From Polytrichum commune (lineage: Eukaryota > Streptophyta > Polytrichopsida > Polytrichales > Polytrichaceae), in assembly GCA_950295325.1 (NCBI GenBank), contig OX485803.1:63627554-63691553 (forward strand): a DNA stretch of 64,000 bases. The letters are read 5' to 3'. Shown here in pieces: positions 44,538 through 57,150 of the stretch; positions within the stretch are counted from its first letter, which is position 1, and each line of letters starts with the position of its first letter. The translations under genes were made by a program, and so were the position numbers. Below the pieces are notes generated by a model. It saw only the letters and a program-made list of their open reading frames with translations. It was not told the DNA's origin and did no database searches.

Positions 44538-45568
44538 TTATATGTGGGGTTTCATTGGAGTGTAAAAAATAGACATTCTCAAAAGAGGTGAAGGAGCACT
44601 ACACCCATTACACTCCTCCAATCTCCAAATTAAGTCTTTGTCCTCACTGACAAAATTTGGACAAGTTTCTCTGAACTTGTTTTCTAACTCCCATAATGCC
44701 TTGTCCTCAGGATAGCCTTTCCACTTAATAATAAATCTAGCGAATGACTTATCCTTGAGGTGTTGTAAATCCACCTTCAAAATTTTGTAAGGTTCAACCA
44801 ACATCTCACCCTTAGGAGCTATATGAGGTAAAAACATGGTATTCGTGAAAACGTCACATTGCACGTCAAAATGCTACAAATGCCGTTTCTCGATAACATG
44901 GAAGGCCAACTTGAATTGGTCTTTGGAGGCAAGTTTTTCCAACTACATTTGAATTTATTTACAATATGCGAGTAGCATATGCAAGTGATAACGAGGGAAG
45001 GAGTCTTTTATGTATATATTCAATGTTATGTTCTTCATTGTTACTTCAAACACTCTTGATAGCAATCGCAACGTAACATTTATGATATGAAGAGACTTAT
45101 TCTTTACCTCTATGAACTTGTACCGTAGGTGCCCATACAAAATTAGTTCCAAAATGCAACTTTTTTCAAAGTTGAAGTACACTTCATAAGACTAGAAATT
45201 AAGTTGGCCTTGAAAGAAAGAAAAAAAACATCACATGTCAATGTGACGTTTTCACGAACACTATGTTTAAACATGGAAGTACATGATTGGGATCGGACAC
45301 ATATCTTCTCAACAAACCTACATGAAAAAACATTATGAAACTTCCAGTCCTTAGGCAAGTCTATTGCATATGCCACTTGACCAATTCTCTTAAGAATTTG
45401 AAACGGACTGCAAAATCTAGGAGACAATTGTTTGGACCATCCAAGTTTTAACCCCAAGCACTTAGGTGTTACTTTCAAAAATACCTTTTGGGCAACCTTA
45501 GTGTGCTTGAAATATACTTGCACGGAAACAAGAGTGTGTCCACAAATAGCACATGGGTCTATCCACAC
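44538..45568 (-). pseudogene. Decayed Ty3/gypsy integrase C-terminus and chromodomain, split by an insertion
   Basis: Reading the minus strand, 45500-45270 encodes the end of an integrase: KVFLKVTP, a GWSKQLSPRFCSPFQILKRI stretch and QVAYAIDLPKDW. After the insert at 44834-45268 the sequence resumes with APKGEMLVEPYKILKVDLQH and the chromodomain residues FARFIIKWKGYPEDKALWEL. This order (integrase then chromodomain) is that of plant chromoviruses, Ty3/gypsy LTR retrotransposons whose chromodomain guides integration to marked chromatin. Reverse transcriptase, protease, gag and LTRs were not found next to it, so it is a fragment. Frames are closed by stops outside the quoted parts. Confidence 0.8.
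44834..45268. mobile_element. TIR element inserted in the chromovirus relic
   Basis: The ends are inverse to each other: left (plus strand) AACATGGTATTCGTGAAAAC then GTCACATTG, right (minus strand) AACATAGTGTTCGTGAAAAC then GTCACATTG. GGCCAACTTGAATT pairs with GGCCAACTTAATT about 70 bp inside. It lies exactly where the coding similarity breaks between the integrase end and the chromodomain. About 435 bp with no transposase. The target duplication is not clear. Confidence 0.65.
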
Positions 45569-46238
45569 ATGTAGGTATTTGAAAGTTGGAGTTGGAGGTA
45601 GACTTTTGGTGAGTTATTGTTGGTGCACAACCAAAGCATCCACCCCACCCATGCGCCCTTTATGCCACATGTTTGCCATGTATGCGCCACATATAGTTCA
45701 CATGTGGAGGATCTAAACCATCATCTAAAAGTTCAAATGGGCCAAAACTCACTTTCCTCCAACAAGGATGCTCTATTCTTGGCCAACTTCCACAAGCCCT
45801 CCTTTACACGAGAGCTTGTGGCAGGGTCGATTTTTGCACCTGCTAGATTCTTGTCACACTTGTCAAATGTGCATCATGTAGAGATTTGGAGTTGTGTTTC
45901 GGACATTCGGGGTTTGGCATAAGAGCAAAAAATCAATTGTGTTGGGGATGCACTTTGTTTTTTGGGGATAAGAAGATATAACAAGTGTGCATGACCTTGA
46001 ATTTATTACCCTTGTCTATCTCTCTATCTATCTATCTACATATCTATATATTTAATTAATTCATCTTACAATATACAAAATAATATAAATATATGTATAG
46101 AGATTACACATAACCTCAAGTATGTATACATATCCAATATTAAAATAAGATGTACACCTCACATACATACATACATACAATAGAAATAGGGTGCAAGAGT
46201 GCACAAAGTAGGGCTAAGGTATTCATACGCAAGACAAT
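45569..46238. other. No gene recognised
   Basis: Upstream side of the chromovirus relic. The plus frame at 45617-45922 (101 codons) is on the opposite strand to it and is unrecognised. (CTAT)n and (ATAC)n tracts occur at 46018-46040 and 46160-46180. Confidence 0.4.
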
Positions 46239-46532
46239 GTCCGGGGAGATTTTTGGGCATCAGTGGTCAAAATCCCAATGTTTCAGGTCCCACCAGTTAT
46301 ATATCTATATATATGGGCACAAATTGAAATTTTGATTGCAAGAAAGGAACCAAAATACAGCTAGCACATGCGAGTATATGTTGTGACCTTCCGGTTTTTC
46401 TTTCTTAATTTGAAGTATATTGTATAGGTTTTTCTAAAATGGTCCACAATTTTCATGAAGTCTTGAACTTCAACCAGTTATTTCTCAAACTCACTTGGCT
46501 CGTATGTAACTAGCGATTGGTTCTCTTGTTCA
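46239..46532. mobile_element. Family A element, reverse-order copy
   Basis: GTCCGGGGAGATTTTTGGGC at the left, CTTGAACTTCAACCAGTTAT and TGTAACTAGCGATTGGTTCT at the right. It is colinear with the outer copy at 8913-9354 after its nested insert is removed, and inverse to 29606-29826. Confidence 0.8.
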
Positions 46533-48197
46533 TCAACACAAGATACACCTACATAGGCTCATCATAACCCTAAGTTAAGTTTTACATTATGTTGTCTTTA
46601 CACGCTAGCCCTCCTATACTTACAAACTTTACTCTACAAAACATGTCTCCCTATGAGTTATATACGATGTGCATGAGAAGTCCAAATAACACCCCTTTAT
46701 TGCACCCACGTGGTTATGTACACAAACATGGAGTGCACCCTTGCACCACTAGCACTCAAGTTGAGAATTTGATCTTGCAATTCTAGGCCCACTTGTTACT
46801 TGGATTTGGTAAGGTATCATCCAAAGCTCAACCAATATTGAAGCTACCAATTCGGTGAACAAAAAGTAAAGTGGTCATCCTCAAAGTGAGATATAGTAAG
46901 TGTAAATCATGTCAATCAAATTAGACTTCACAACATACGAAATAATTCTTTAAAGCCCATTGACTTGGGACCCATAATTTGAGAGTTTGAACTCTATGTC
47001 AACATTCTTAACCCTTGGTTGCATGATGTTATCGTGCACCCTCAATATCAATGCGGTTTCACTGCTCAATTCCTTAAGAAGTTCCTATGTGTTTTCTTGA
47101 TAGGAAACTATAAATACCATTGATTTATTTCAAAGTTTTCATGACTTTACATTGATAGAAACATATTTCAATAATGGAAAACATGGACTCATTAAAAAAC
47201 ATAAACGCTCACAAACCATGTAACATATTTACATAAATACTATGGTGAGGTCAATTTCAGTTGAGGTATTTACATGTGAAGATGAGATTTTAATTATATT
47301 TTAAATATTTGGCCCCTTCTTCTTTCTTCTTCTTTGTTTAAAACTTTCGGGTACAAATCAAATGCATTTGCTTGCAAGAAAGTACCCAAAGTACAACTAC
47401 CAAGGGGACTCTTCTCAATAAATAAATAAATAACTTTGGGCTAGATGGCCTAAATGAAGAAAAATATAATCATCAAAATGACTAAATTTTTGGAAACTTG
47501 GTGCAATGAGAGCTCACTTTAAAGTCCTTAATGAATTGAAAATAAGTTATAATGCATAAATTTGTATGTAGGATATGTTGTGTGCTCAAATGAATAAATG
47601 TAAGTATACATATTTGCCTAATTTTTTTATAAATGTTTTTACAGACCAGCTAAGTGTGTTAAAACATATAATCTACTATTATTATTAATTATTGGGAAAA
47701 ATATGCCCAACCTACTATTAACCTACAGTATTAGGTTGATAGTAGGTTGACCCCCACCATGGTAACATAATATTTCCATGAGCCAATGGCAGTGTAATTA
47801 CTTGACTTGGTCCCTACTTTTGCATTTGATCCACCTCTTTTTGATGGGCCTAATGAAATATCTAGTAGATCATGAAATATAATCTATTTGGTGCCATGGT
47901 GTCTTCAATTTCTCAACCAATCACATAGTGTTTATATTACGGATCAAGGGTCCTCAAGCTCTAGTGTAAAGTGGCCCTTGACCCTTAAAAGATCATGGTT
48001 TTATTGCTCTACTTTCACCTTCTTGCACCAGTAGGAAACATGGGTCCAAACCACACGATATAAACAACCAAGCTTAAAGACCTCACACGATCATAGTGGT
48101 CCAAAACAACACAAATTTTCGTGGATGGGGACCATGGTCATATGGGACCTTTAAAATGTTTTGTTCAAACCGTGTGGCTTGGACCTTGTTCTCTAAT
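46533..48197. other. No gene recognised; one small hairpin
   Basis: 47708-47749 is a compact inverted repeat: CAACCTACTATTAACCTA, 5-base loop, TTAGGTTGATAGTAGGTTG. Nothing else was recognised in this AT-rich stretch. Confidence 0.5.
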
Positions 48198-48570
48198 ACA
48201 CCATTTATGATATTTAGTCTCAAGTACATTATTTGCAAAGGGCCTAAACTAGATATTGAGAGGCCTCAAAGTTTCATGTTTGCTAATTGCCAATATAACA
48301 CTATTCGCCAACATAAGTGACTTTGTAGGTGGATAATTATTTACATTATGACATTTAGTGTAACATATTGGGATACTTGAGATGATAGTTTTGTGTTCTA
48401 CTATGCAGAGAGAATACATTTTTGAGCATACTAATAACAAGTGCTATGTGTTTACATTTTAGTATGCAAGAGGAAAACATTCTTGAACGTATTGATGTCA
48501 AGTGTCATTTGTGTACGCTTTTAATACACTTGCAGACCATTGGGTAACATAGGCATACACCTCATAACAC
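48198..48570. mobile_element. Family B TIR element, partial copy
   Basis: Left end TACACCATTTATGATATTTA, then GCAAAGGGCCTAAACTAGAT, GGATACTTGAGATGATAGTT and GCATACACCTCATAACAC. The far end is missing. Same orientation as 34073-34567 in its interior. Confidence 0.8.
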
Positions 48571-51528
48571 TTTTGAACTCTAATGGACACCTCAAAAACC
48601 ATCTACCTTTAGGGGGAAAAAAGTTCATGCTTCTTCGAAGAATTCATCATCAATATCATTCATTTCGACCATAGAAACCTCACAGTTGGATTTGTTCAAA
48701 CTAAAATTAGTTACCCCTTTACTTGACTCTAATTATCCAAGTAAAGCTTTCCAAACAAAACTTCATAAAGGGCTTTATGACCTAGGTCTCTTAATGACCC
48801 CCTCTTAAGTTTATTTTGAAGGGTCAATCCTTAACCTAGGAGCCAACCCTAGCCCCTGCGATCCCTCAAAGATTGACCTTATCGTGCAAATTCAAGTTTC
48901 TAAAAAGGAGGGAAAAACAAAAAAAACAGAAAACATTGATCTCAATTTCGCTTTTTCTTCCTCTTCTTTAATAAATGCCTTGCCATCAACTTGGTTAATA
49001 GCCAGTACATCTTAACCTCCATTATGTCACCCTTCATAACGTGAGTCCTTATCTTATATTCTGCAACCCTAGGGAACAAATATGCTTATAACCCACCCAC
49101 ACTTACTGGTGCATACCATCAATGAACGGTGAGTACCAACACTAGTTACATCCAGTGGCTCTCACTGGCTAAATCAACTCTAAGAGTGGCCCCTGCTAGT
49201 AGGAACCCTTCATTGATGCCCCGCACCAGTAAGTGTGGGAGGGCTATTAGTATCAATCTCCCTCCTTTTGTCACATTTACCTCCCATATATCACATGTGT
49301 TGACATTAAAACAATTCACCAAAGAATTCAGACCACACGCTCGCACACATCACGTTGTCATTATTGCAGTGTTGGCTTTGTATTATTCCATAGTGTCACA
49401 TACCGCACTAATTCTCTATTATCACACATCCATGTTACAATTACAGACCTCCTTAATATCATGTGCACTTTAGTTGCCATGGGAGTGATATTAGGGACGT
49501 TCGAGTGCACTAGGGTCAAGCCCGCCAAAAGTTCTCAGGAAAAATTCTAACTGCCCAATCAATGATAAGGCCCAAAAGTGCCGGGGAAAAAAAAGGAAAA
49601 CAATACTTCCAAGTCAGCTCCACCAATCAGGCCTTGACCACTCGGAGTCTCGGACCCCGGATAACAAAGTGTTTTTCAACGATTTTCCCTCTCATACTTT
49701 GGCCGTGGTGGGCCCGCCCTTGGGGTCCACCGTGAGGGGGCTTTCGGAATGGGGCCCACCCCTTTCACACTCCCTTGTAAAGCGATCCTAGCAACCTTCT
49801 ATTTGACACCCAAGGTAAATGTGCCTAATGCCCCCTCCCCACCCGACTTTAGCTAAGCCTAAAAGTTGGTTCTAAAAACACGGCCTTCACACCATCCACA
49901 TTATCTAATGCCGAGCCTAGTTGGTAAATGATGTGGCATGGTTTTAAAGTGGAGGTTTTAAGCCCCAATCACCGACCCTGCATTGGTACCTAGACATGAG
50001 GCAAGAATATAGGACTTTTAAAAGTGTCGCCTCCCACCCTTGTGATTGATTGCTTTTTAGTCTTAGCTATGAGGGCACGAGGAGCTCCATTAACAAACAA
50101 AAAACCGATGGTAAGATAGGTGAGTAGTAAGGCATTTAGGGATGGGACAAAAATTATCCAACATCAATTGCTTGGTAGATAAAACCATGAACATCTATGA
50201 AAGTTGCTTAACTATAAACTACTCAAAAACCTCCGGAGCAAGTTCTTGTAGGTGCATTGGGATAGCCGGATGCCTCCCCTATAACCACGGGAGCTTTACC
50301 CGGTTTTTAGGAAAGACTTCGGTTATTTGGTAAAGTCATGTGGGGAGGGGGCATAATTCAGTTACTTGTATTATTTGGATATTTTTGGAGGCTCCAAGTG
50401 CCATGACACTGCAACCTTGTGTTGATTTTGCGATGTCTACCTTAATTATGAACTAATTGCACGCCATGCCTTTGAGTGGGAAAAGCAAAAACAAGAAAGT
50501 GTGTCATTCTGGTCACTTCGTGTTAGATGGTCAATTTGTTTCGCCACCTTGTTTCTACATATGTGGGCATTTTCAGTTCCTTATCATTCCATCTTAGACT
50601 ACACTACATTCATAACATTTTCTCAACAAGATAACCATGTCATATGCGAGCCCCGAGATTTGACATTGTGTATGCCTAAATCAAATGCATATACCATCAA
50701 ATTAATGTGAATATGGTGATTGGCTATCATGGTGGTTACAAGCTTGCCACGGCATGTAACGATTGTTGCCTAATTGGAGAGGTAATTTAGGGACCCACTA
50801 TATGCAGTCTCACTTCATTTGGAATTAGGGGCAGTCTTGGCATGTTGATTATCCTATGGAGGGCACTTTTGAGACCTTCACCATTAAATGCTTAAGCAAT
50901 CCGGAATGGGTCGCCACCTAATATACTACTGGGGTTTTCCCACTAGGTGGCAATCTACATGGATGGAAAGGTATCTACTGGTGTAGGGTGGTGGCCACTA
51001 TCATGTGGGCCACTAACATATAAAAACTTCATACTCCAAGCTTGCAAGACTTTTTGATAGGTTGGCACTGCTCGTTTTGGGAGGTGGTTCCACGTGTTCC
51101 ACAAATGCATGAGCCATATTTAGGAACCAAATTTGGGAGCCAATATCTTTCACATATGATGCCCAAGTTGGGTGGGTTTTTTCTTTTTCCCCCCCCCCTC
51201 CTTAGAACAAGGTGATAGTTGTGCACAATGGTGATGGAAAACACGTAGGGCCACTTCACACACGAGATTGAGAGCCCGTGACCATTACACTTCAAGCATT
51301 CTCATTGGTGGAAAAAGCAAAGCCGGTTCAAGTTCACTTCACACTATGCTTGAGGGACCAATAAAGTATGTGAATGTGAGATGGATGCAAAGTCTACATG
51401 GATTCTTATATGGCATCAAATGGATCATGTATCATTGTCACCTAGACCATTTTCAAAAATCACCTCTTGGAGGTAGGCCTAACACAAAACCGGGAGACCA
51501 TGGCACTCCGAACGCTCACATCCGTTGA
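48571..51528. other. No gene recognised; contains an inverse family H copy
   Basis: 49366-49492 is the inverse of the family H repeat. 49640-49790 is GC-richer (GGTGGGCCCGCCCTTGGGG), unexplained. A C-run is at 51190-51198. The 114-codon frame at 49129-49473 overlaps the repeat and is discounted. Confidence 0.4.
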
Positions 51529-51745
51529 TTTATTCTATTTTATCATCTGAGGACCCACATGAATAGAAATTCATTGAAATAGCATTTGGTTGAGGGCATG
51601 GTCGCATATGACTTCACACTACACTTGAGGGTCCGTGACCACACTACATGATTTTGGAAGTGTCTTGGGACGGCCTTTGGACACTTTCATTTGGGCTCTC
51701 ACAATTTCATGGTCACAGCTCTTGGCTCATGTGTGAAGTGGCCCT
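51529..51745. repeat. Family D repeat, copy 2
   Basis: About 88-90 percent identical by eye to 8173-8391 in the same orientation. See that entry for shared words. Confidence 0.9.
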
Positions 51746-52723
51746 CAACGTGCATGTTGCTTTCTTCATGAAAAAGGGAAATCTCCCAAAATGACCTCAC
51801 GTGGCCCCCTCCAACTTGTAGGGTGACGAACTTCATCTAAATTTGCTCAAAAAAATCCAAAATTTTGGGAGTAGCTTATTTATCATCCACATCACATATT
51901 ATGGCAAAGTTGTCAACTTTCTAAAATTTGTGAATCATGACAAATCAATTGATTTATCGTAGGCATATTTCACTTACTTGGTTTTTTTTAGAAAGTTGCA
52001 TGAAAAAATTCTTTCCCACTTCTCACACTTTATTCATTACGGGAATGGCACCTTTGTTATAACCAATATGGTCATGAGGAAAAAAAAATTTAAAAAAATC
52101 ACAATTTTTTCTAGTTGACCCCCAGATGAAGGTTGTGTTCATATACCACTTTGATGTAGCAAATGTGGTCCAATTGACCTCAAAGTTCCACATAATACAT
52201 ATATGATAGTCTAGTTCATGTCAATACAGTTGAATTTGAAGGAAACGAAGCCTATTATGCTAAATAGCATAAATTTTTAGCATTGGTGTTGGAGGTGCCC
52301 GAAAATGGAATGTGAAGGCTTGAGCATGTAGGGATTAAGAAGCTTGGTTTCAAGGTTAGTCTCTTTTTTGTTGGTTAAAATTGTCCATGTCCAACTCCGA
52401 TTAGAAACAAAGGTCTTAAGCCTACGAAAATTATTGTCTTGGCTCATAGTTGAAAATAGACGATCGTACCCAATAAAAGAGGGATTGGACTTGGAAGCAA
52501 GCTCACCAAGGTTAGGCATATGTCAAGACCAAAGTTTGTGTACCTCGATGCACCAATCTCCGTTTCAAAACCGACGGTTTCAAACGTGTGTGACCTCCAC
52601 ATGAGATGCTTTGTATGGGCGGCTCAATTTCCTCTACGTTGTATGAATTCACTTCTATTCTCTAAAAAACCATAACAACAAATGGACATATAATTATTTT
52701 GTTAAGGAAAATAACATGTCTAA
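51746..52723. other. No gene recognised
   Basis: Overlapping frames at 52277-52604 on both strands are unrecognised. AT-rich. Confidence 0.4.
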
Positions 52724-53121
52724 GGGCCAATTCACACAAGGTCCCAAGTCCTAAATCCCAAGGCCCTTGAGGTCAGTTCATGCAATCTCAGCCGTTGAGA
52801 GCACATGAGTTGGGACGTAGCACTTCACACAAGGTCCCAAGTCCTAAAACCCAAGTAAGACATGGATGCCTACACGATAACACTTTGTGAAAGTGTGGCT
52901 CGGAACTTTTGTTGAGAGTTGAGTTGAGCAAAAAGATAAATCCAACTCTCGACACAATGTCTGCAGATATTTTTGCATAAAATGATTGAAGATCCAACTT
53001 CAATGATAATCAACCATACTTTAATGGTCTCTTGAACCTCAAAAGTCGGGACTTCACCTCCATGTTAGGACTTGCTAAGATGAGTGAGGCTTGGGACTTG
53101 GGACCCCATGTGAACCGGCCC
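52724..53121. mobile_element. Family I MITE with TAA target duplication
   Basis: The left end GGGCCAATTCACACAAGGTC and the right end CCCCATGTGAACCGGCCC are inverse. TAA flanks both ends (52721-52723 and 53122-53124). A three-base TWA duplication with GGGCC ends fits PIF/Harbinger (Tourist-like) MITEs. About 398 bp; no coding capacity. CCCAAGTCCTAA words recur inside. Confidence 0.85.
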
Positions 53122-53124
53122 TAA

Positions 53125-53855
53125 GAACCATGTTTTTAGATTGCGATCGAATAGGCTCATTTTTGGTGATGGTGATTAGGCAGCCCATTTAATTCCATGA
53201 TGTATTGCCCATGTTGGGATGGACCTTTTAGCAGGCCTAGCTAAGTAGCTAGCTAACCGACCTGCTTTTAGAGAGGGAGAGAGGGGGCTAGGCCACCAAG
53301 GGGGCACGTGAGGGGAGTTAAAATTATGATGAGCCCCTTAACTTAATTAATGGTGGTGTGGCTTTTCCTCAAAGGCCTGAAGTTAAAGGCCGCAGCGGCA
53401 GTAGGGGATTGAACTATACTATTTTGCATTAATGGGTGAAAAGGGGCCTTCAATATACATGTCAGCAGCCGCCTCAGTGCCCTAACCTAACCTAATTTGC
53501 CCCTAAATTCCAACACACACACTCTCCCTTATCGTTGGGGGCAATTTTAGGGGGCCTGCCCCCTCTCCGGTGCACTTCGATTGGTTGCGAACTGCAATGA
53601 CCCCCTCAAGAAAAGAGGGAAAAAGCAAAAGGAGGAGGGAAAAAGCAAAAGAGACCATAGTGGTTGGTTGAGTCATGAGTGGCCTCCTTGGGGCCTTGTG
53701 AACTTGGTTCGAGTTTGAGTTATCGGCTAGCTATATATACATCATCTCTCTATTTGTGGTGGGCCTTTCACCTCCGATAGTGAAGATGATCAATTTCAGG
53801 TGCGATTTATGGTCTATCGAAATGTTGTGGTGTGTGTTCAATACACCATTTTTAA
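53125..53855. other. No gene recognised
   Basis: Contains purine-rich and GCTAGCT words around 53240-53300 and (GGAAAAAGCAAAAG)2 near 53626-53652. No coding signal was found. Confidence 0.4.
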
Positions 53856-54165
53856 GGGCGGGTTCACACGGGGTTTCCAATTCCCAAGTCCCAAGTCCCA
53901 CTCATGTTAGCAAGTCCCAACATGGAGGCCAAGTCCCAACTTGTGAGCTTCAAGTCATCACTAAAGTATGATCAATTATCATTAAAGTCGGATATTTATT
54001 ATTTTATGTAAAAATACTCGCAGGGCTTGGGTTGAGAGTTGGGTCTAGCTTTTTGCTCGACCCAACCCTCAACACAAGTCCCAAGCCTTACCTGCAAAAA
54101 GTGTTGCCATGTAGCATCCATGTCATAGTTGGGACTTGGGACTTGTTTGTAAAACCATGTGTCCA
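53856..54165. mobile_element. Family I MITE, right end lost
   Basis: Left end TAAGGGCGGGTTCACACGGG; interior CCAAGTCCCAAGTCCCA and GAGAGTTGGGTCTAGCTTTT words match 52724-53121 and 55545-55800. The right terminal repeat is not present. Confidence 0.7.
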
Positions 54166-55544
54166 TGTCATCATCTTTGATTGCGAACAAGTGACCACAA
54201 GATAAAACATCAACAAATATCATGGCTATGAAACTTGTACAATCCATGCCCGTAGCACCCATGCATATGTATCACAAATTTCATGTTAGTGGGTCATCTA
54301 ATTTGGAGGAGGGGTTTCTTTTTTATCTATAAATCTTCACAATATAACATGTGATTTATATTGACAAGATTGGGTTCTTTTGATAATTTGGATAGAATCG
54401 AAGAACTACACCTTCATAGCCCATACATTGAAGCATTTTGAACTTGTGACCATGGAGTTTCTTTGGTCTTGAATGCAAATGTAAACTTGCCTTTAATCTT
54501 AGACCGCTAGATGCCTAAGAAGCCCAAATGTGCCAAAATGAGAGTTTTTCTACATGTTTTGTTGATTGAATTTGGTCTAAGTTTTATGATATTTTAGCAT
54601 TTTGATTCCCATAAGATGTGAAATCCAAAGGTGGAATTCTTCTAAAAATCATATCAAATATGAGACTATGAGGTTTTTTGAAACTTTCAAAAGTTGGTTT
54701 AGGGGGTTTAAGGTGAAAACCATTGGGGGGGCATATCTTCCTCTCAATTTATAATTCATGCACCAAATGTTTTTGGGAGGGAAAAATAAAAAATAAAAAA
54801 TAAAAATCCTCATGCCAAATTTGCCACTAGGATTCTAATTTTGAGGCCCACAAGTGTTTTTATCATAATATTAGGTATGACAATGTCCAATTTCCATAGT
54901 AAGGGCTCATAAAAATGTGGCATTTTATAGCGTTGTAGGTTGTTGTAGTTTTTCTTTTTCTTTTTCTTTCTTAGCATTCTAATGGTGTATTATTGAACTC
55001 AATATATGTCAAGAAAGTATGGATTTTGATAAGGGATTGCGGTGATTTGTTTTAAGAATATTTTGACACCTCATTGCATAAACCTTATAATATCCTACTT
55101 GGAGAGACTTGGACAACTGAAACTTCTCATGGTACTTGCCACCTACATGCTTTAAACATTTGTACGGGTGGATTTGACATTGAATTCCTAAATGTGCAAA
55201 GAGCAATAATATAAGTTTAGCTATTTATAGAGGGGCATGAAGACCATTTTGGGGTGGCCAATGTGTAGGTATTCAAGGCTTGAATGCCCAAGGCCCCAAG
55301 AAACGCATGAATTTTTGTGATATATTTTTTGTATAGTTCACCTACGTAATCACACTTTTAGTAAAATTGGTGAACTACAACCCTATCATCATTGTAGAGA
55401 TGCCCCTTGATTGGTGAGCACTGAGCATGGTGGAGGTGATCATACTTATTATTACACCTAGCAACACATTACGGAGTGGAAAAGTAGGCTAGGCTAGGCT
55501 AGGCATGGCCTTCCGAACTTGTAGTATGGGACTTTCCACATTTA
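54166..55544. other. No gene recognised
   Basis: AT-rich. (AAATAAAA)n near 54786 and an (AGGCT)n run at 55490-55506. Confidence 0.45.
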
Positions 55545-55800
55545 GGGTCGGTTCACGAGGGGTCCCAAGTCCTAAATTTCAAGTCAATTCAAGTCAATTT
55601 GTGCAATCTCAACCATTGAGAGCATGGTAGTTGGGACTTACCACTTCACACATGATCCCAAGTTCTAAGTCCCAAGTATGACACAAATGCCTACATGACA
55701 ATGCTTTTTGAAGGCGAGGCTTGGGACTTGAGTTAAGAGTTGGGTTTAGAGCAAAAAACTAGACTCCCAACCCTCAACACAAGTCTTGAGAATTTCAAGG
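55545..55800. mobile_element. Family I MITE, right end lost
   Basis: Left end TTAGGGTCGGTTCACGAGGG; GTGCAATCTCAACCATTGAG and GGCTTGGGACTTGAGTTAAG match 52724-53121. Ends abruptly near 55800. Confidence 0.75.
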
Positions 55801-56859
55801 TTTGGGGTTTTAGCCACATGTTTTTTTCATAGTGGCTGGACATCTTCCATGTTGGGCAATGTTGGTCACTCCCACTCTCTATAATTTTAAGAATGATAAA
55901 AGAATGGGTTTATTTTATATTTCAAAATAAAAATTATAGAAGTTTTACGAACATTTATGACATTAGAACAAGATCTAAGAAGATACTAAATTTAATCCAA
56001 TGCTACATCAAATATACATAATATCCCATGAATATGCATGTACGTATAGACTCCTCACCCCTTGGGTCTTTTTAAGATACCTCTTAATCTCATGTACCCA
56101 CTTAAATTACAAGCAAACGAACCCCCCCCCCTCCTCTCATGAGACAATAATCTTCATGTTGGTGCTTCCTCATAGCTTTGCTAAACCACCAATTTTCTCT
56201 AGGTCCTCAAATCAAACTACATCGTTTATGGTAAATAGTGTAGGCATACTTATGGTATGACTTACCCTTCAAAGAAATATTATGCACATAGTCTACACCA
56301 TCGTGCATTAAAATAGTGTGGAACCTTATACTTGAGGGAACTCTCACATATCCAAAATCCATGTTATTTTGATTTTAAGGAAAAATACAACATTTTTTTG
56401 GGAAATGATTATTTTCATTTCTCAAAAACTGATTTAGATTTGAAAATTACCATATAGACACATACAAATTAGATCTCACTTTGTTCAAAGTCTCTCCAAT
56501 GCACACTTTTTCCAATCCACTTGAAATATTGTGACCCTCCAATGTAGGCCTTCGATGTTATATATTGTGGGTTGGAATACGATGTGCACCTACAATATCA
56601 ATCTCCAATGTTTTTCATGTAGAATTTGGGCCTGAAGTGAACACGGTTCGAATATGAAAACCTAAGATGAAGTTTTAGACACACCATAATTGACACTCTA
56701 AAAATTCACAAGTTGTATATGCAATGTTCCAACCTACATGATAAGTGTATTGAAGTCCTCTTTCAAGTACCATCCACAACAACAAAGATTAGGGCCCTCT
56801 ATAATAATAATTGTGCTCCTTTGCTTAAAAAGATCACTATCATGTATGCATATGATATT
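55801..56859. other. No gene recognised
   Basis: AT-rich; short frames only. Confidence 0.45.
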
Positions 56860-57150
56860 TGGTTACCTTTTTCTTAATCAAACATCCATTTGATCACCAC
56901 AGAGACACATATGTGGAAGATATTGGACTGTATCTTCAAATCCAATCAAGTACTCCACACTCAATAGTGAACACGATTGGGATGGCATTTGTATTCAGTC
57001 AAAGAACCAACAAACATTCAGTTTTGATAGCCATATATAAATCGAGACATGTTTGATTTTCAACGTAGGTTAATTGTTGATGATTCATTGTAGATTTGTT
57101 AATGCAACACAAATTTGAAGACATAAATCAATAAATAAAAGAAACAATTG
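56860..57150. mobile_element. Family F relic
   Basis: TTTGGTTACCTTTTTCTTAA, TCAATAGTGAACACGATTGG, AAGAACCAACAAACATTC and TTTGAAGACATAAATCAATA follow the order of family F, close to 36950-37320. The ends are lost. Confidence 0.5.
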
